From Oscillospiraceae bacterium (lineage in GTDB: Bacteria > Bacillota > Clostridia > Oscillospirales > Oscillospiraceae): DNA of 64,000 bases. Below, piece after piece: positions 39,960-48,890 of the stretch; the first letter of the stretch is position 1; each line of letters begins with the position of its first letter. The translations under genes were made by a program, and so were the position numbers. Location of the stretch: assembly GCA_902778665.1 (NCBI GenBank), contig CACYYN010000005.1, forward strand, positions 1 to 64,000, in the 5' to 3' direction. A model generated the notes under the pieces. That model saw nothing but the letters and a program-made list of their open reading frames with translations. It was not told where the DNA came from and did no database searches.

Positions 39960-40175
39960 GGAGTTCAAAGAGATACTATGGAAACACAGGGGACGATTCT
40001 CTGTGTTCCGGGCACCAGGCCGGACAGCACAAGGGTCCCGTCAGTATTTCGCCGGAGACCTATGTGCAGACGTGTCCTGCACTTCACCATGAAGCTCATC
40101 AATTCAAATCTGAATGAGGACTTTGAGCTCGTCGGGGCTCAGGTGTTCTACAATGTGCAAGGCAGGTTGAGATAA
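39955..40175 (+). pseudogene. Displaced C-terminal codons of the phage structural gene
   Basis: In a different frame from the main gene, this segment encodes METQGTILCVPGTRPD ... VLHFTMKLINSNLNEDFELVGAQVFYNVQGRLR, a plausible natural C-terminus for a phage head-completion protein. It contains a family 3 repeat (39984-40006). It can be translated only as an extension of an internal frame starting near 39804, so it is probably not made as part of the full protein. Confidence 0.55.
39984..40006 (+). repeat. Palindromic repeat family 3, copy 1
   Basis: ACACAGGGGACGATTCT followed by CTGTGT: ACACAG at one end pairs with CTGTGT at the other. The inverted copy at 50330-50351 differs at one base. Such GGGGACGRTTCTCTGTG sequences are reminiscent of REP elements. 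Confidence 0.7.
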
Positions 40176-40198
40176 AAAAACCAGCACTAATGTGCTGG
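40174..40198 (-). terminator. Terminator of the toxin-antitoxin operon
   Basis: On the minus strand CCAGCAC / GTGCTGG with a 4-base loop (40198-40181) is followed by TTTTTTT, 17 bases after the antitoxin stop. Confidence 0.8.
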
Positions 40199-40214
40199 CA
40201 AAATTTAGGTTCTA

Positions 40215-40433
40215 TTAAACTATGGCATTGAGGTTGTCCCAATCAATTTCAGATTCTTCGATAAATCCGCTTTTTTCTGCTGCTAATAACGATTCTTCTT
40301 CCTGAGAAGTCAACTTTGTAAAATCAGGATCCCAGGCGATAAGAAGTTTTTTGATAAACTGGTATGCAAATTCCTGATCAGCTTCCGGCAGGAGGTTCAT
40401 CATTTCAGCAGCGTGCATCACTGTTTCAGACAA
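40215..40433 (-). CDS. Antitoxin of a RelE-like pair
   Basis: 72-residue acidic helical protein (MSETVMHAAEMMNLLPEADQEFAYQFIKKLL ... IEESEIDWDNLNAIV) of a family found next to RelE/ParE toxins. It lies 17 bases downstream of the toxin gene on the same strand, so gene order is toxin first. It is cargo within the prophage, possibly maintaining it. Confidence 0.7.
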   Translation of the reverse strand: MSETVMHAAEMMNLLPEADQEFAYQFIKKLLIAWDPDFTKLTSQEEESLLAAEKSGFIEESEIDWDNLNAIV

Positions 40434-40450
40434 GAATAATTCCCCCTTTC

Positions 40451-40711
40451 CTATTTATAAACATCCCCACGATTTCCAATATCAATAATATAAAGTATTT
40501 CCAGTTCACCTTCAAGACCATATTTGTAAATTATTCTCCATCCGCCTACACGTAATCGGCTTCTACCCTCAGCAGAACCCTGCATAGGTTTGGTGTCTCC
40601 AACGGGTGGTTTTTGTGTCAGACCGGCAATTGCTGATCGAATACGGTCAACAGATTTTCGATCAAGTTTTGCTAAAAATTTAAGAGAGTCCTTTGAGTAT
40701 TTTATAAGCAC
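40451..40711 (-). CDS. RelE/ParE-type toxin
   Basis: 86 residues from GTG 40711, chosen because GAAGAAGGTG lies just upstream; earlier in-frame starts give unrelated residues. It shows the RelE fold pattern: IKYSKDSLKFLAKLDRKSVDRIRSAIAGL, MQGSAEGRSRLRVGGWRIIYKY and LEILYIIDIGNRGDVYK. The toxin is expected to cleave ribosome-bound mRNA. It is paired with the antitoxin downstream. Confidence 0.82.
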   Translation of the reverse strand: MLIKYSKDSLKFLAKLDRKSVDRIRSAIAGLTQKPPVGDTKPMQGSAEGRSRLRVGGWRIIYKYGLEGELEILYIIDIGNRGDVYK

Positions 40712-40786
40712 AAAATCACCTTCTTCAATATCTGAATTATAAAGATTTTTAATGAAATGGTCAAGAACCAAATGACAGGAGCAAAA

Positions 40787-41104
40787 ATGGAAGAACAAAA
40801 AAAGAATCCTGAAACCCTCGGCGGGCTGTGCAGTCACATGCTCTCATCCCCGATGCCCACATCGGATGATCCGAGGGATGCATTGCTGGAGCTTTGCGTC
40901 AGACCCACATGTGCTGCCTATATTGTCTATGGCATGATACAAAAAGCTGCCAGGGGGGATACCTCGGCAGCCAAGTTTATTAAAGAAATCAACGGAGAAG
41001 GGCCTTCATTGGACGAAAACGGTATTACCGATCTGCGGTCTCTCAGCGATGTTGTCCTCTGCCGTCTGGCAGGCTTCACGCTGGAGAAGCTGATGCTTCA
41101 GTGA
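40787..41104 (+). CDS. Small terminase subunit-like protein
   Basis: 105 residues from ATG 40787, with ACAGGAG upstream. Helical sequence with AAYIVYGMIQKAARGDTSAAKFIKEINGE, a block common in small terminase or terminase-associated phage proteins. It precedes the large terminase gene but is separated from it by two host-like genes on the opposite strand. Role in DNA recognition for packaging is inferred. Confidence 0.55.
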   Translation: MEEQKKNPETLGGLCSHMLSSPMPTSDDPRDALLELCVRPTCAAYIVYGMIQKAARGDTSAAKFIKEINGEGPSLDENGITDLRSLSDVVLCRLAGFTLEKLMLQ

Positions 41105-41172
41105 GGCGTGATCTCGGCAAACCGGAATTGCCTTTTATGGAGACACGCCACTTTTCGCTTCGGAAAAAAGGA

Positions 41173-41700
41173 TCACTTATTATTCTGTTTTGCGATCTGC
41201 TCTGTAAGATGGATGCTTCTGCTGTTCCACGGTACCAGAGCATCGCAGGTCAGCGACTTTGAAAAAATAAGGGTTGGATACTCCTGACAGGCAGGATCCT
41301 GTTGATTCAGATAGGGCTCACAGACATAGCCGTTGGCTTTATAAAATGCGATCGCGGTATCATTGTGCTCCGCATCCGTATAGAGCCGTGCAAACCGGTA
41401 TCCTCTGGCGGCCGCCATCTCCTCAAACCGCTTCAGAGCTTCTGAGCCGAGGTGCTTTCTCCGGAAACCTTCCCGGATGCCGAACCAGCCAAGCCAGGCA
41501 CTTTCAGGGTCTTCGGGATAGGAGTAGATCCCGATGATGCCCACACATACGTCGTCCTCGCAGATCAGATAATACTCGAGGGGGGAGGCATCCTCAAGAG
41601 AGTCTTTATAGTTCCTCTCGGCGCTCTCTCCGGGGAACAGTTCCTCCTGTATTTCAACGGCATAGCGGAGGTTGCTCTCCGTAATTCGTTCCAGCTTCAT
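41173..41700 (-). CDS. GNAT acetyltransferase (cargo)
   Basis: 175 residues. The GNAT core shows VGIIGIYSYPED, WLGWFGIREGFRRKHLGSEALKRFEEMA (acetyl-CoA pyrophosphate loop) and NDTAIAFYKANGYV. Inserted between the small and large terminase genes in the opposite direction. Substrate unknown. GGAGAGAAGAAC precedes the ATG. Confidence 0.85.
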   Translation of the reverse strand: MKLERITESNLRYAVEIQEELFPGESAERNYKDSLEDASPLEYYLICEDDVCVGIIGIYSYPEDPESAWLGWFGIREGFRRKHLGSEALKRFEEMAAARGYRFARLYTDAEHNDTAIAFYKANGYVCEPYLNQQDPACQEYPTLIFSKSLTCDALVPWNSRSIHLTEQIAKQNNK

Positions 41701-41994
41701 GTTCTTCTCTCCTGACAGCGGGTGCTTTTCAAAAACAATATATCATACTTTTCCGATCTAGTGAATTCTTAATTCTCACTTCGGGCCGGATGAATGATTA
41801 ATCCTCTTCTGCGGGGGCTGATGCAGGCACATCCGGATCATATGCAGGAACATCATATCATACCAAATATCACAGAACCGTCAAACAGTTCTGACCTGTT
41901 GAACGGATTATAACATGACATACATCATCCTGCAAATACCGCTTTTTTGACAACTCCAAAAAATCCATACCAAACTATCTCATCAAATCCCGAT

Positions 41995-42795
41995 TTACAG
42001 CACGAACGATTCCAGATCATCCGGAATAAACAGGTTCCCGTGATAATACTGAGCTCCTTCTTCAAGATACAGGCGCTTTCTGTCGGCCAGATTTTTGTCT
42101 TCTGTATGGTAGAGGAGCAGATTCCTGACATTCAGTTCCTCCGCCAGCTGGCATGCATCCTTTACCGTAGAATGGTGCTTCTCATACGGATCAAAGAGTT
42201 CCCGCTCTGAATAGAGACAGAATGCCTCATGAAGCAGCCACTCGCTGTTTCTCGCATACGCTTCTTCGCAGTCCTCGTAAGGCTCGTCCCCGCAGCAGGT
42301 CAGTTTTTTCCCATCCCCCAGATCCATGCAGAATCCATACTGCTTCGCCTTGGTGGATCGGATATCAAAAAAGGCGGTCTCATGACCGATCACATTCATC
42401 GCTTCGCCGTCATGGACTTCTATCAGATGCAGTCTGTCATCGATGAATCTTGTCTCTTTCTCAAGCAGCAGCTTCCCGGCCATATCACGGATCAGAGCCA
42501 GAACTTCTTTGTGTGAGTAAATACAGGCTTCTCCTTCATACTTCCCGTGGTTCATAAACTGACAGATCATCCGAACCATCCAGATGATTCCCATCAAGTG
42601 GTCGATATGTTTATGCGTCACAAAGATATGGCGCACATCCGTCCAGTTATAGCCTGCATGCTTCAGCTGATGAAGGACTGCACTTCCGCCTCCGCCATCC
42701 ACCATAAAATATTGGCCCTTGTCCTCGATGATAAAACATGTATTATAGCACTCCGTCACAAGCGCATTGCCTGTTCCAAGCATTGTTAGTTTCAT
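41995..42795 (-). CDS. Metallo-beta-lactamase-fold hydrolase (RNase Z-like)
   Basis: 266 residues. It begins MKLTMLGTGNALVTECYNTCF and has the metal motif THKHIDHLMG, with further ligand positions around CCGDEPYEDCEEAY, LLHEAF and LLLYHTED. The overall layout is that of ElaC/RNase Z-like phosphodiesterases. It may process tRNA-like or other phosphodiester substrates. It is a second opposite-strand gene wedged between the terminase genes, 294 bases from the GNAT gene; that gap holds nothing I can recognise. Confidence 0.8.
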   Translation of the reverse strand: MKLTMLGTGNALVTECYNTCFIIEDKGQYFMVDGGGGSAVLHQLKHAGYNWTDVRHIFVTHKHIDHLMGIIWMVRMICQFMNHGKYEGEACIYSHKEVLALIRDMAGKLLLEKETRFIDDRLHLIEVHDGEAMNVIGHETAFFDIRSTKAKQYGFCMDLGDGKKLTCCGDEPYEDCEEAYARNSEWLLHEAFCLYSERELFDPYEKHHSTVKDACQLAEELNVRNLLLYHTEDKNLADRKRLYLEEGAQYYHGNLFIPDDLESFVL

Positions 42796-42872
42796 CTGTT
42801 GTCTCCGTGAAAGTTCGATTTGTCCGGATCATTATACCCTTAAGAACGAAATCCTGTAAAGGAGATTTTTTT

Positions 42873-44396
42873 ATGAACAATGACCTGCTTGCCGAGCTGG
42901 CTCGAAGAGAGTTGGCCCGGCGTTATTATTCGGAATACCTGGCATATTCCTATGGAGCAAACTGGATCAGGACAAAGCTTTCGTCCTATCTGGCACAGAG
43001 AATCCAGAATTTTATAGAGACGGATACCGGTCATGCCTATGACATTCTGATCATCGAATGCCCTCCACAGCACGGCAAGAGCATGACCGTGAGTGAGAGC
43101 CTGCCAAGCTGGTACCTGGGCAAACATCCGGAGAGAAACATCATCCTGGCATCCTATGATTCAGACTTTGCCGAACGCTTCTGCCGGAAGAATAAGGAGA
43201 AAATTAAAAACGTTGGCAGGCATCTGTTCGGCATCGAGATCGGGGCTATTGACCGGGCGGGGGAGTTTGAACTGAGTAACGGGAAAGGAAGAATGATATC
43301 CCGAGGCATCATGTCCGGCATCACGGGCAACCCGGCAAACCTGATTATCATCGATGACCCTGTGAAGAACCAGCAGGAGGCAGATTCTCCGGCATACAGA
43401 AACCGTGTATGGTCCGAATGGCAGGCATCTCTGAAGAGCCGCCTTGCTGCCAAGGGGAAGGTTGTGGTCATCATGACCCCATGGACGGATGACGACCTGG
43501 CTGCCAGAATCATCCGGAATGAAAAGAATGTGCAGCTGCTTCGCCTGCCGGTGGAGGCGGAAGAAAACGATCCTCTGGGCAGAGAAGTCGGTCAGGCACT
43601 TTGCCCGGAATTGGGCAAAGATGATCAATGGCTGGCAGATTTTAAGGCTTCCTATATCTCCGACCCGCAGGGTGGGCAGAGAGCGTGGACGGCTCTGTAT
43701 CAGTGCTCCCCGAGACAGGAGGAGGGGAATATCGTGCGGAGGAACTGGTTCCGGTTCTACGAACCGAGGGGACAGAAAACAGGGAATAGGGCAAAGGGCA
43801 TAGGGATTAGGGACTCAGAATATGTGGAGGAGCCGGAATCCTATGGTACGGAATTGATCTCTGTGGATGCCTCCTTCAAAGGGGATGATACCAGCGACTT
43901 TGTTTCCATCCAGGTATGGGGCAAACGGGCGAAGGATTATTATCTGCGGTATTGCCTGAATAAGCACCTCAACTTCCCGGATACGCTGGAGGCGATTAAA
44001 ACCATCTATCGGTTGTTCCCGAGGGCGAGGACTGTATTGATCGAAGAGGCTGCCAACGGCCCGGCCATCATCCAGACGCTGCAGCGGGAGATGTTCATCA
44101 TCCCGGTCACGCCTCTTGGAGGCAAGATCAGCCGGGTGAATGCCATCTCGCCGGCAATCGAGTCCGGGCATGTGTTCCTGCCGGATCCTGCAAAGGCTCC
44201 CTGGGTGACAGATTATATTGACCAGTGGGTCGCATTTCCAAATTCCAAACACGATGACATGGTGGATGCCACCAGCCAGGCCCTTGCCCGGATGATTTAT
44301 TCCTCCGGTGAGGTCTGGGAGGAAAAGGAGCAGAAGCCGGTGTTTGACGTGGAAAGATTATTTGATCCTTATAACTATAACAGGAGGGACTATTAA
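42873..44396 (+). CDS. Terminase large subunit
   Basis: 507 residues from ATG 42873 (AAAGGAGA upstream). Walker A ECPPQHGKS (62-70), Walker B NLIIIDDP, coupling motif IMTPWTDDDL, and the nuclease domain with SVDASFKGDDTSDF, IEEAANGPAI and HDDMVDATSQA. It is the ATP-driven packaging motor and DNA-cutting nuclease. Residues about 299-316 (RGQKTGNRAKGIGIRDSE) are encoded by a GGGGACAG..AGGGAATAGGG-type repeat, inserted in frame in the linker between ATPase and nuclease. Confidence 0.92.
   Translation: MNNDLLAELARRELARRYYSEYLAYSYGANWIRTKLSSYLAQRIQNFIETDTGHAYDILIIECPPQHGKSMTVSESLPSWYLGKHPERNIILASYDSDFAERFCRKNKEKIKNVGRHLFGIEIGAIDRAGEFELSNGKGRMISRGIMSGITGNPANLIIIDDPVKNQQEADSPAYRNRVWSEWQASLKSRLAAKGKVVVIMTPWTDDDLAARIIRNEKNVQLLRLPVEAEENDPLGREVGQALCPELGKDDQWLADFKASYISDPQGGQRAWTALYQCSPRQEEGNIVRRNWFRFYEPRGQKTGNRAKGIGIRDSEYVEEPESYGTELISVDASFKGDDTSDFVSIQVWGKRAKDYYLRYCLNKHLNFPDTLEAIKTIYRLFPRARTVLIEEAANGPAIIQTLQREMFIIPVTPLGGKISRVNAISPAIESGHVFLPDPAKAPWVTDYIDQWVAFPNSKHDDMVDATSQALARMIYSSGEVWEEKEQKPVFDVERLFDPYNYNRRDY
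43769..43816 (+). repeat. Repeat family 4 copy inside terL
   Basis: GGGGACAGAAAACAGGGAAT followed by AGGGCA and AGGGATTAGGG units. It matches the intergenic sequence at 48891-48930 and keeps the terminase frame open. Confidence 0.75.
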
Positions 44397-44398
44397 AT

Positions 44399-44680
44399 AT
44401 GGAAACAGCTAAAACCTATGAGGAGTATGTCCTCCTGGAACTGGAGGAAAAGAAGGAGCAGCTGAAAAGACTCACCGAGGCCAGCAGGAGCTGCATCGAG
44501 GTCATGGACGATGTGAACTCTTTTCTGGATATCATGAAGAAGCATCTGAATCTGCATAAGGCTGCAGACGGGAAGAAGATCATCACCATGGAATATATCT
44601 TTGAAGAATATGATCCGGATGAGTTCAAACTTCTGAAAGAGCTGTTCCATCTGGAAGTGAAGGGGGAAAGCAATGAATGA
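44399..44680 (+). CDS. Phage hypothetical protein, 93 aa
   Basis: Acidic helical protein starting METAKTYEEYVLLELEEKKEQLKRLTEA, with coiled-coil character. It lies 2 bases after the terL stop, with GGAGGGAC upstream, and overlaps the next gene by 8 bases. Virion or packaging accessory role possible; not recognised. Confidence 0.6.
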   Translation: METAKTYEEYVLLELEEKKEQLKRLTEASRSCIEVMDDVNSFLDIMKKHLNLHKAADGKKIITMEYIFEEYDPDEFKLLKELFHLEVKGESNE

Positions 44681-44894
44681 GATTCTTGTCGGCACAAGTG
44701 TTGTTTTGGTGGTGCTGCTGACCTTTGCCTCCGGTTTTTTCATGGGCCGCGGCTTCCGTGAGAAGCCGCTTTTGCCCGTCGAGCCTGCAGTGCAGGACCG
44801 GATCAAACAGCTGGAGTATGAAGCTGATCAGAAGGCTCTGGCGGAATGCATGAATTATTCCATCGATGTGGCGTACAGGGTCAATGATAAATGA
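44673..44894 (+). CDS. Small membrane protein, 73 aa
   Basis: One N-terminal membrane helix (ILVGTSVVLVVLLTFASGFFMG) and a charged C-terminal helix. It overlaps the upstream gene by 8 bases. Could be a spanin- or holin-accessory-like phage protein; not recognised. Confidence 0.55.
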   Translation: MNEILVGTSVVLVVLLTFASGFFMGRGFREKPLLPVEPAVQDRIKQLEYEADQKALAECMNYSIDVAYRVNDK

Positions 44895-44972
44895 TAACTT
44901 GAATCCGTGAAACTTCTCCGCCTTTTCGGGAATAAGGATAATGGCAATGTAGAGCTAATCTGCTTTGCATGG

Positions 44973-45001
44973 TTGACAATTATTCTACTGCGTGGTATAA
45001 T
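44973..45001 (+). promoter_or_regulatory. Consensus promoter of the dehydrogenase cargo gene
   Basis: TTGACA at 44973-44978, a 17-base spacer, TATAAT at 44996-45001: a perfect match to the sigma-A consensus. Confidence 0.85.
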
Positions 45002-45098
45002 TTTATCATACTTTTGCGAATACTCCTCTGGTGATAGAATTATTTGACGTTATTCAGCAAACCCAAATAATAAATAGTATAGAGAAGGAGAAAAATTC

Positions 45099-46298
45099 AT
45101 GGGTAAAGCATATGCAAGGTTTTTTCAGGCCGTAACATCAATCGTGTTATATTTCTTTCCTTGGAGCGTGGCAAAACAAATTACCGGAGCCGGGTGTGTT
45201 ACTAAGCTGCCGGAGATCATCAAAGGAGAAGGTATTGACAATGTGCTGATTGTGACAGATCAGAATCTAAGAAAAATAGGCCTTTTGGACAGCCTGCTCA
45301 AATCCTTGGAGGAGGCAGGTATTCGATATACCATTTTTGATGATGTGAAGCCTAATCCTACAGATCGTAATGTGGAAGAAGGGTTGCTTTTCTACAAGAA
45401 TAACGGTTGCCGGGGAATGATTGCATTTGGCGGCGGTTCTCCTATTGACTGTTCCAAGGCAATCGGGGCAAGAGTGGCACGGCCGAATAAGACAACTACT
45501 CAAATGAACGGATTGTGCACAGTACGCCGCAGAATTCCGAAGATTTTTGCAGTCCCTACCACAGCAGGTTCCGGCTCCGAAACAGCTATGTCTTCACTCA
45601 TTATAGAGGAGAAAACACACCATAAGGCTGCTATTCACGACCCTCTGATGATCCCTCCTTATGCAGTGCTTGATCCGCAATTGCTTGTCAGTCTTCCGCC
45701 TGCAGTCACATCCACAACCGGCATGGATGCTCTGTGCCACGCAGTAGAATCCTATATGAATCATACTTATTGCACAAAGCTGGAGATTGATTTCGCGTTA
45801 GATGCTGTTCGTCTCATCCATGAAAACTTGGTGACATCATACGAGAATGGAAACAACCTTGAAGCGAGACTGAATATGCAGATTGCTGCATTCAAAGCAG
45901 GTCGTGCGTTTACCAGAGGCGGTGTAGGCTATACCCATGCAGTCGGCCATGCCTTGAGCGGACTGTACGATATCCCGCATGCCCTCGCTATGGCTGTAAT
46001 TCTTCCCCATGCATTGCGGCAGGATGGTTCAGCTGCCTATTTTCGGTTAGCAAGGCTTGCTGAAGCTTGCGGTATGGAGGGGGCAGATGATGCAGAGAAA
46101 TCAGAGAAATTCATTTCCTGGATCGATCATATAAATGCCAAAATGGCTATCCCTGATAAATTTAAAAATCTCATCAAAGATGAAGACATACCGCAGATTA
46201 TTGAATGGGCAATGAAGGAGGCCAATCCACTTTATCCTACCCCGGTATATTGGGAAAAGCCGGACTTTGAACGTCTGATACAAACGATCCGAGCATAA
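45099..46298 (+). CDS. Iron-containing alcohol dehydrogenase (cargo)
   Basis: 399-residue type III (Fe-dependent) alcohol dehydrogenase. NAD-binding GGGSPIDCSKA; PTTAGSGSE; metal-site motifs TGMDALCHAVESYM and GGVGYTHAVGHALSGLYDIPHALAMAV. It reduces aldehydes or oxidises alcohols with NAD(P)H. Its own promoter and terminator make it an independent moron-like unit between terL and the portal gene. AGAAGGAGA precedes ATG 45099. Confidence 0.92.
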   Translation: MGKAYARFFQAVTSIVLYFFPWSVAKQITGAGCVTKLPEIIKGEGIDNVLIVTDQNLRKIGLLDSLLKSLEEAGIRYTIFDDVKPNPTDRNVEEGLLFYKNNGCRGMIAFGGGSPIDCSKAIGARVARPNKTTTQMNGLCTVRRRIPKIFAVPTTAGSGSETAMSSLIIEEKTHHKAAIHDPLMIPPYAVLDPQLLVSLPPAVTSTTGMDALCHAVESYMNHTYCTKLEIDFALDAVRLIHENLVTSYENGNNLEARLNMQIAAFKAGRAFTRGGVGYTHAVGHALSGLYDIPHALAMAVILPHALRQDGSAAYFRLARLAEACGMEGADDAEKSEKFISWIDHINAKMAIPDKFKNLIKDEDIPQIIEWAMKEANPLYPTPVYWEKPDFERLIQTIRA

Positions 46299-46379
46299 TC
46301 CCCTCTGTCCGGCTTGATAACCTTTTTCACGCCCTGCCGGATTCAACTTCACTTGGCAAAATCCCAACATAATATCATC

Positions 46380-46409
46380 AGCCCGCCGTCACATCACGGC
46401 GGGCTGTTC
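46380..46409 (+). terminator. Terminator after the dehydrogenase gene
   Basis: Perfect 10-bp stem AGCCCGCCGT / ACGGCGGGCT with a 6-base loop, followed by GTTCTTC. Confidence 0.75.
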
Positions 46410-46441
46410 TTCTGTGCAGCGGTCAATATAAGGAGAAAAAA

Positions 46442-48304
46442 TTGAACGATTATCTTCGAGATGCCTGGAAATACTATGAGTACGGGCGATTGTATAACAA
46501 CAACCTGACTCCGAATCAGTACACCATGGTCAACACCAACAATGAATTTTTCATCGGCAACCAGTGGATCCATATGCCGGATAATGAGGCCATGCGTAGG
46601 TTGGCTAAACCTACATTTAATATCATCAAGAGAGTCACGTCTTTGTTTGTAGCAAGCCTGACTTCCAGTAATACCACAATTTCATTTGAGCCGCTTTCTT
46701 ATCAGAATGATGGAGAAGCGGCTTCTTTTGCGACAGCTGAAGTTAGAAATCTGCTGGAGAAATTCAAAATGGACTATCGCATCAGGGATGCTTTGTTTGA
46801 CGGCGCTATCACCGGTGACTATGCAGCTCACTTCTTCTGGAATCCGGAAGCAAGGCCATACGGCGGAGCCTTCGGAGAGTACAAGGGCGAGATCGAGATG
46901 GAGCTGATCGACGGCATCAACGTCATGTTCGGCAATCCGAATTGCCGTGATGTGGAGAAGCAACCCTATGTGCTGATTGTGGGCAGAGATACCGTAGAAA
47001 ACCTGAAGCGGGAATATGACTACTGGAAACCAAGACAGATTAAAGAAGGACCGGACAAAGATATCATCCACCCGGATGCCGAGACATATAACTTTACGGG
47101 TATCGGAGGGAAGACGGAAATCCACGGCGACGATGATAAAACCGGAAAGGCTTTATTTGTGTACCTGTACACCAAAGTCTGGAAGGACGAGCAGTACATT
47201 AATCCCAAAACAGGTCTTGTGGAGATCAGGAAGATCCAAACGGTTCACGTGACCAAGGCTACAAGACACTGCAATATCTTTGAAGATGTGGACACCGGTT
47301 TGAGTCGTTATCCTCTTGCATGGGGAAACTGGCAGAAGCAGCGCAATCAGTATCACGGGAGAGCACTGGTCACGGAAATTATCCCGAATCAGATCTTCAT
47401 CAACCAGATGATGGCTATGGTCTTCCGGCATCTGCAAACCCAGGCATTCCCAACCAAGATTTATAACGCAGACCTTATACCCAATATCAGCAACGAAGTC
47501 GGCACAGCGATCGGGGTGAGGAATCTGCAGCCCGGGCAGCAGATCGGAGAAGTGATTTCCACCATACCGGCTGCCAATATGTCTGCACAGATCATCCAGG
47601 CGATTGATCTCTGCATGGCATACACGAAAGAGTGCCTGGGTGCTACGGATGCCCAGATGGGGTCTGTGAGACCGGACAATACTTCTGCCCTGATGGTGCT
47701 GCAGAATGCATCTGAGGTTCCGTTGGAAAACACCCGTGCAGGTTTACATGAGTGGGTGGAAGACATTGGTGCCATTCTGCTGGACATGATGGGAACCTAT
47801 TACGGTAAGCGGCCGATTGTTCGGGAGAAAATGATGGAAGAGCCTGTGCTGGGTGCTGACGGCAAACAGGTGATTGACCCGATGACCGGCAAACCTGCGA
47901 GCACGAAGGTGACCAGGCGTGTTGTGGAAGAGTTTGATTTCTCGATCTTCAAACATCTCTGGCTGAATATCTCCGTCGATGTGGGCGCTACTACATACTA
48001 CAGCGAGATCGCGATGGTACAGACGTTAGATAACCTCCGGAGAGACGGAACGCTGAATATCATCGAATATCTGGAGCGAATGCCGGATAAGCTGATCACG
48101 AGGAAGCAGGAGCTGATTGAGTCTTTGAAGAAGCAGGCGAATCTGCCGGTTTCTGCACCGGAGACAGGTAAAGGAGGTGAGGACATTGGTCATGTAGTGG
48201 GCAGTGAGCTGGACGCTGCAAAGAAAATAGCCCAGTTACCGACAAGCATGCAGGCAAAGTATAACGATTTGCCGAAGACGGCGCAAAGAGCGCTGATCAA
48301 ATAA
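46442..48304 (+). CDS. Phage portal protein
   Basis: 620 residues from TTG 46442, preceded by AAGGAG at 46431-46436. Pattern of P22-type portals: WKYYEYGRLYNNNLTPNQYTMVNTNNEFFIGNQW, KPTFNIIKRVTSLFVASL, NQMMAMVFRHLQTQAFPTKIYN and NTSALMVLQNASEVPLENTRAGLHEWVEDIG. It forms the dodecameric DNA gate of the head. It is followed by scaffold and capsid genes in canonical order. Confidence 0.88.
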   Translation: MNDYLRDAWKYYEYGRLYNNNLTPNQYTMVNTNNEFFIGNQWIHMPDNEAMRRLAKPTFNIIKRVTSLFVASLTSSNTTISFEPLSYQNDGEAASFATAEVRNLLEKFKMDYRIRDALFDGAITGDYAAHFFWNPEARPYGGAFGEYKGEIEMELIDGINVMFGNPNCRDVEKQPYVLIVGRDTVENLKREYDYWKPRQIKEGPDKDIIHPDAETYNFTGIGGKTEIHGDDDKTGKALFVYLYTKVWKDEQYINPKTGLVEIRKIQTVHVTKATRHCNIFEDVDTGLSRYPLAWGNWQKQRNQYHGRALVTEIIPNQIFINQMMAMVFRHLQTQAFPTKIYNADLIPNISNEVGTAIGVRNLQPGQQIGEVISTIPAANMSAQIIQAIDLCMAYTKECLGATDAQMGSVRPDNTSALMVLQNASEVPLENTRAGLHEWVEDIGAILLDMMGTYYGKRPIVREKMMEEPVLGADGKQVIDPMTGKPASTKVTRRVVEEFDFSIFKHLWLNISVDVGATTYYSEIAMVQTLDNLRRDGTLNIIEYLERMPDKLITRKQELIESLKKQANLPVSAPETGKGGEDIGHVVGSELDAAKKIAQLPTSMQAKYNDLPKTAQRALIK

Positions 48305-48326
48305 TGATGGAGGATACAAAACAAAA

Positions 48327-48890
48327 ATGGATGAACAACTGGAATATGCGCTTGAAGGAACAGGAGCAGAAACAGCAGTACACGAGAAAACAGCTGTACA
48401 GGTTCCATCCCCGGACCCCACCCCGGAAGAAGCAACCCAAACCGGTGGGGAAGAAGAAATGAATCAAGAGAGCCCGACAGAAGGAGCTGAGAATGCTTCC
48501 GCTGCCGGGCTCTCTGCATCCACCGCAGAAGTGGTACTACCTCCCTCCCAGGGGACCGGGCCGTTGTCCGCCGAAGAGGGGAGGGGCTCAGAGGGTCGTG
48601 ACTACTATGCGGAATGGAAGGAACTGGCTGAAGCACATCCGGAGGTGGTGGGCAAGGAATTGCCCGAAGACATCTATCAGGCGTGCATGCAGAGCGATCT
48701 GCCTCCTCTTCGTGTGTATGAATCCATGATGCTGCAGAAGCAGGCGGATCAGATTTCTGCTCTTCAGCAGGAGATTGCGACTTTGAGGCAGAACGCAGAA
48801 AACACAGCGAGAGCCCCGGTAGTGGCAGCTGCCGAAGGCCCCGCAAATGAACCGGAAGACCTTTTTATGAAAGGCTTCAATTCATATTGA
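48327..48890 (+). CDS. Putative scaffolding protein
   Basis: 187 residues. The N-terminal half is disordered and Glu/Ser/Thr/Pro-rich. The C-terminal helical part carries DYYAEWKELAEAHPEVVGKELPEDIYQACMQ and a coiled coil (LQKQADQISALQQEIATLRQ). Position between portal and capsid genes and composition fit a scaffold. Function is inferred from position. Confidence 0.65.
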   Translation: MDEQLEYALEGTGAETAVHEKTAVQVPSPDPTPEEATQTGGEEEMNQESPTEGAENASAAGLSASTAEVVLPPSQGTGPLSAEEGRGSEGRDYYAEWKELAEAHPEVVGKELPEDIYQACMQSDLPPLRVYESMMLQKQADQISALQQEIATLRQNAENTARAPVVAAAEGPANEPEDLFMKGFNSY

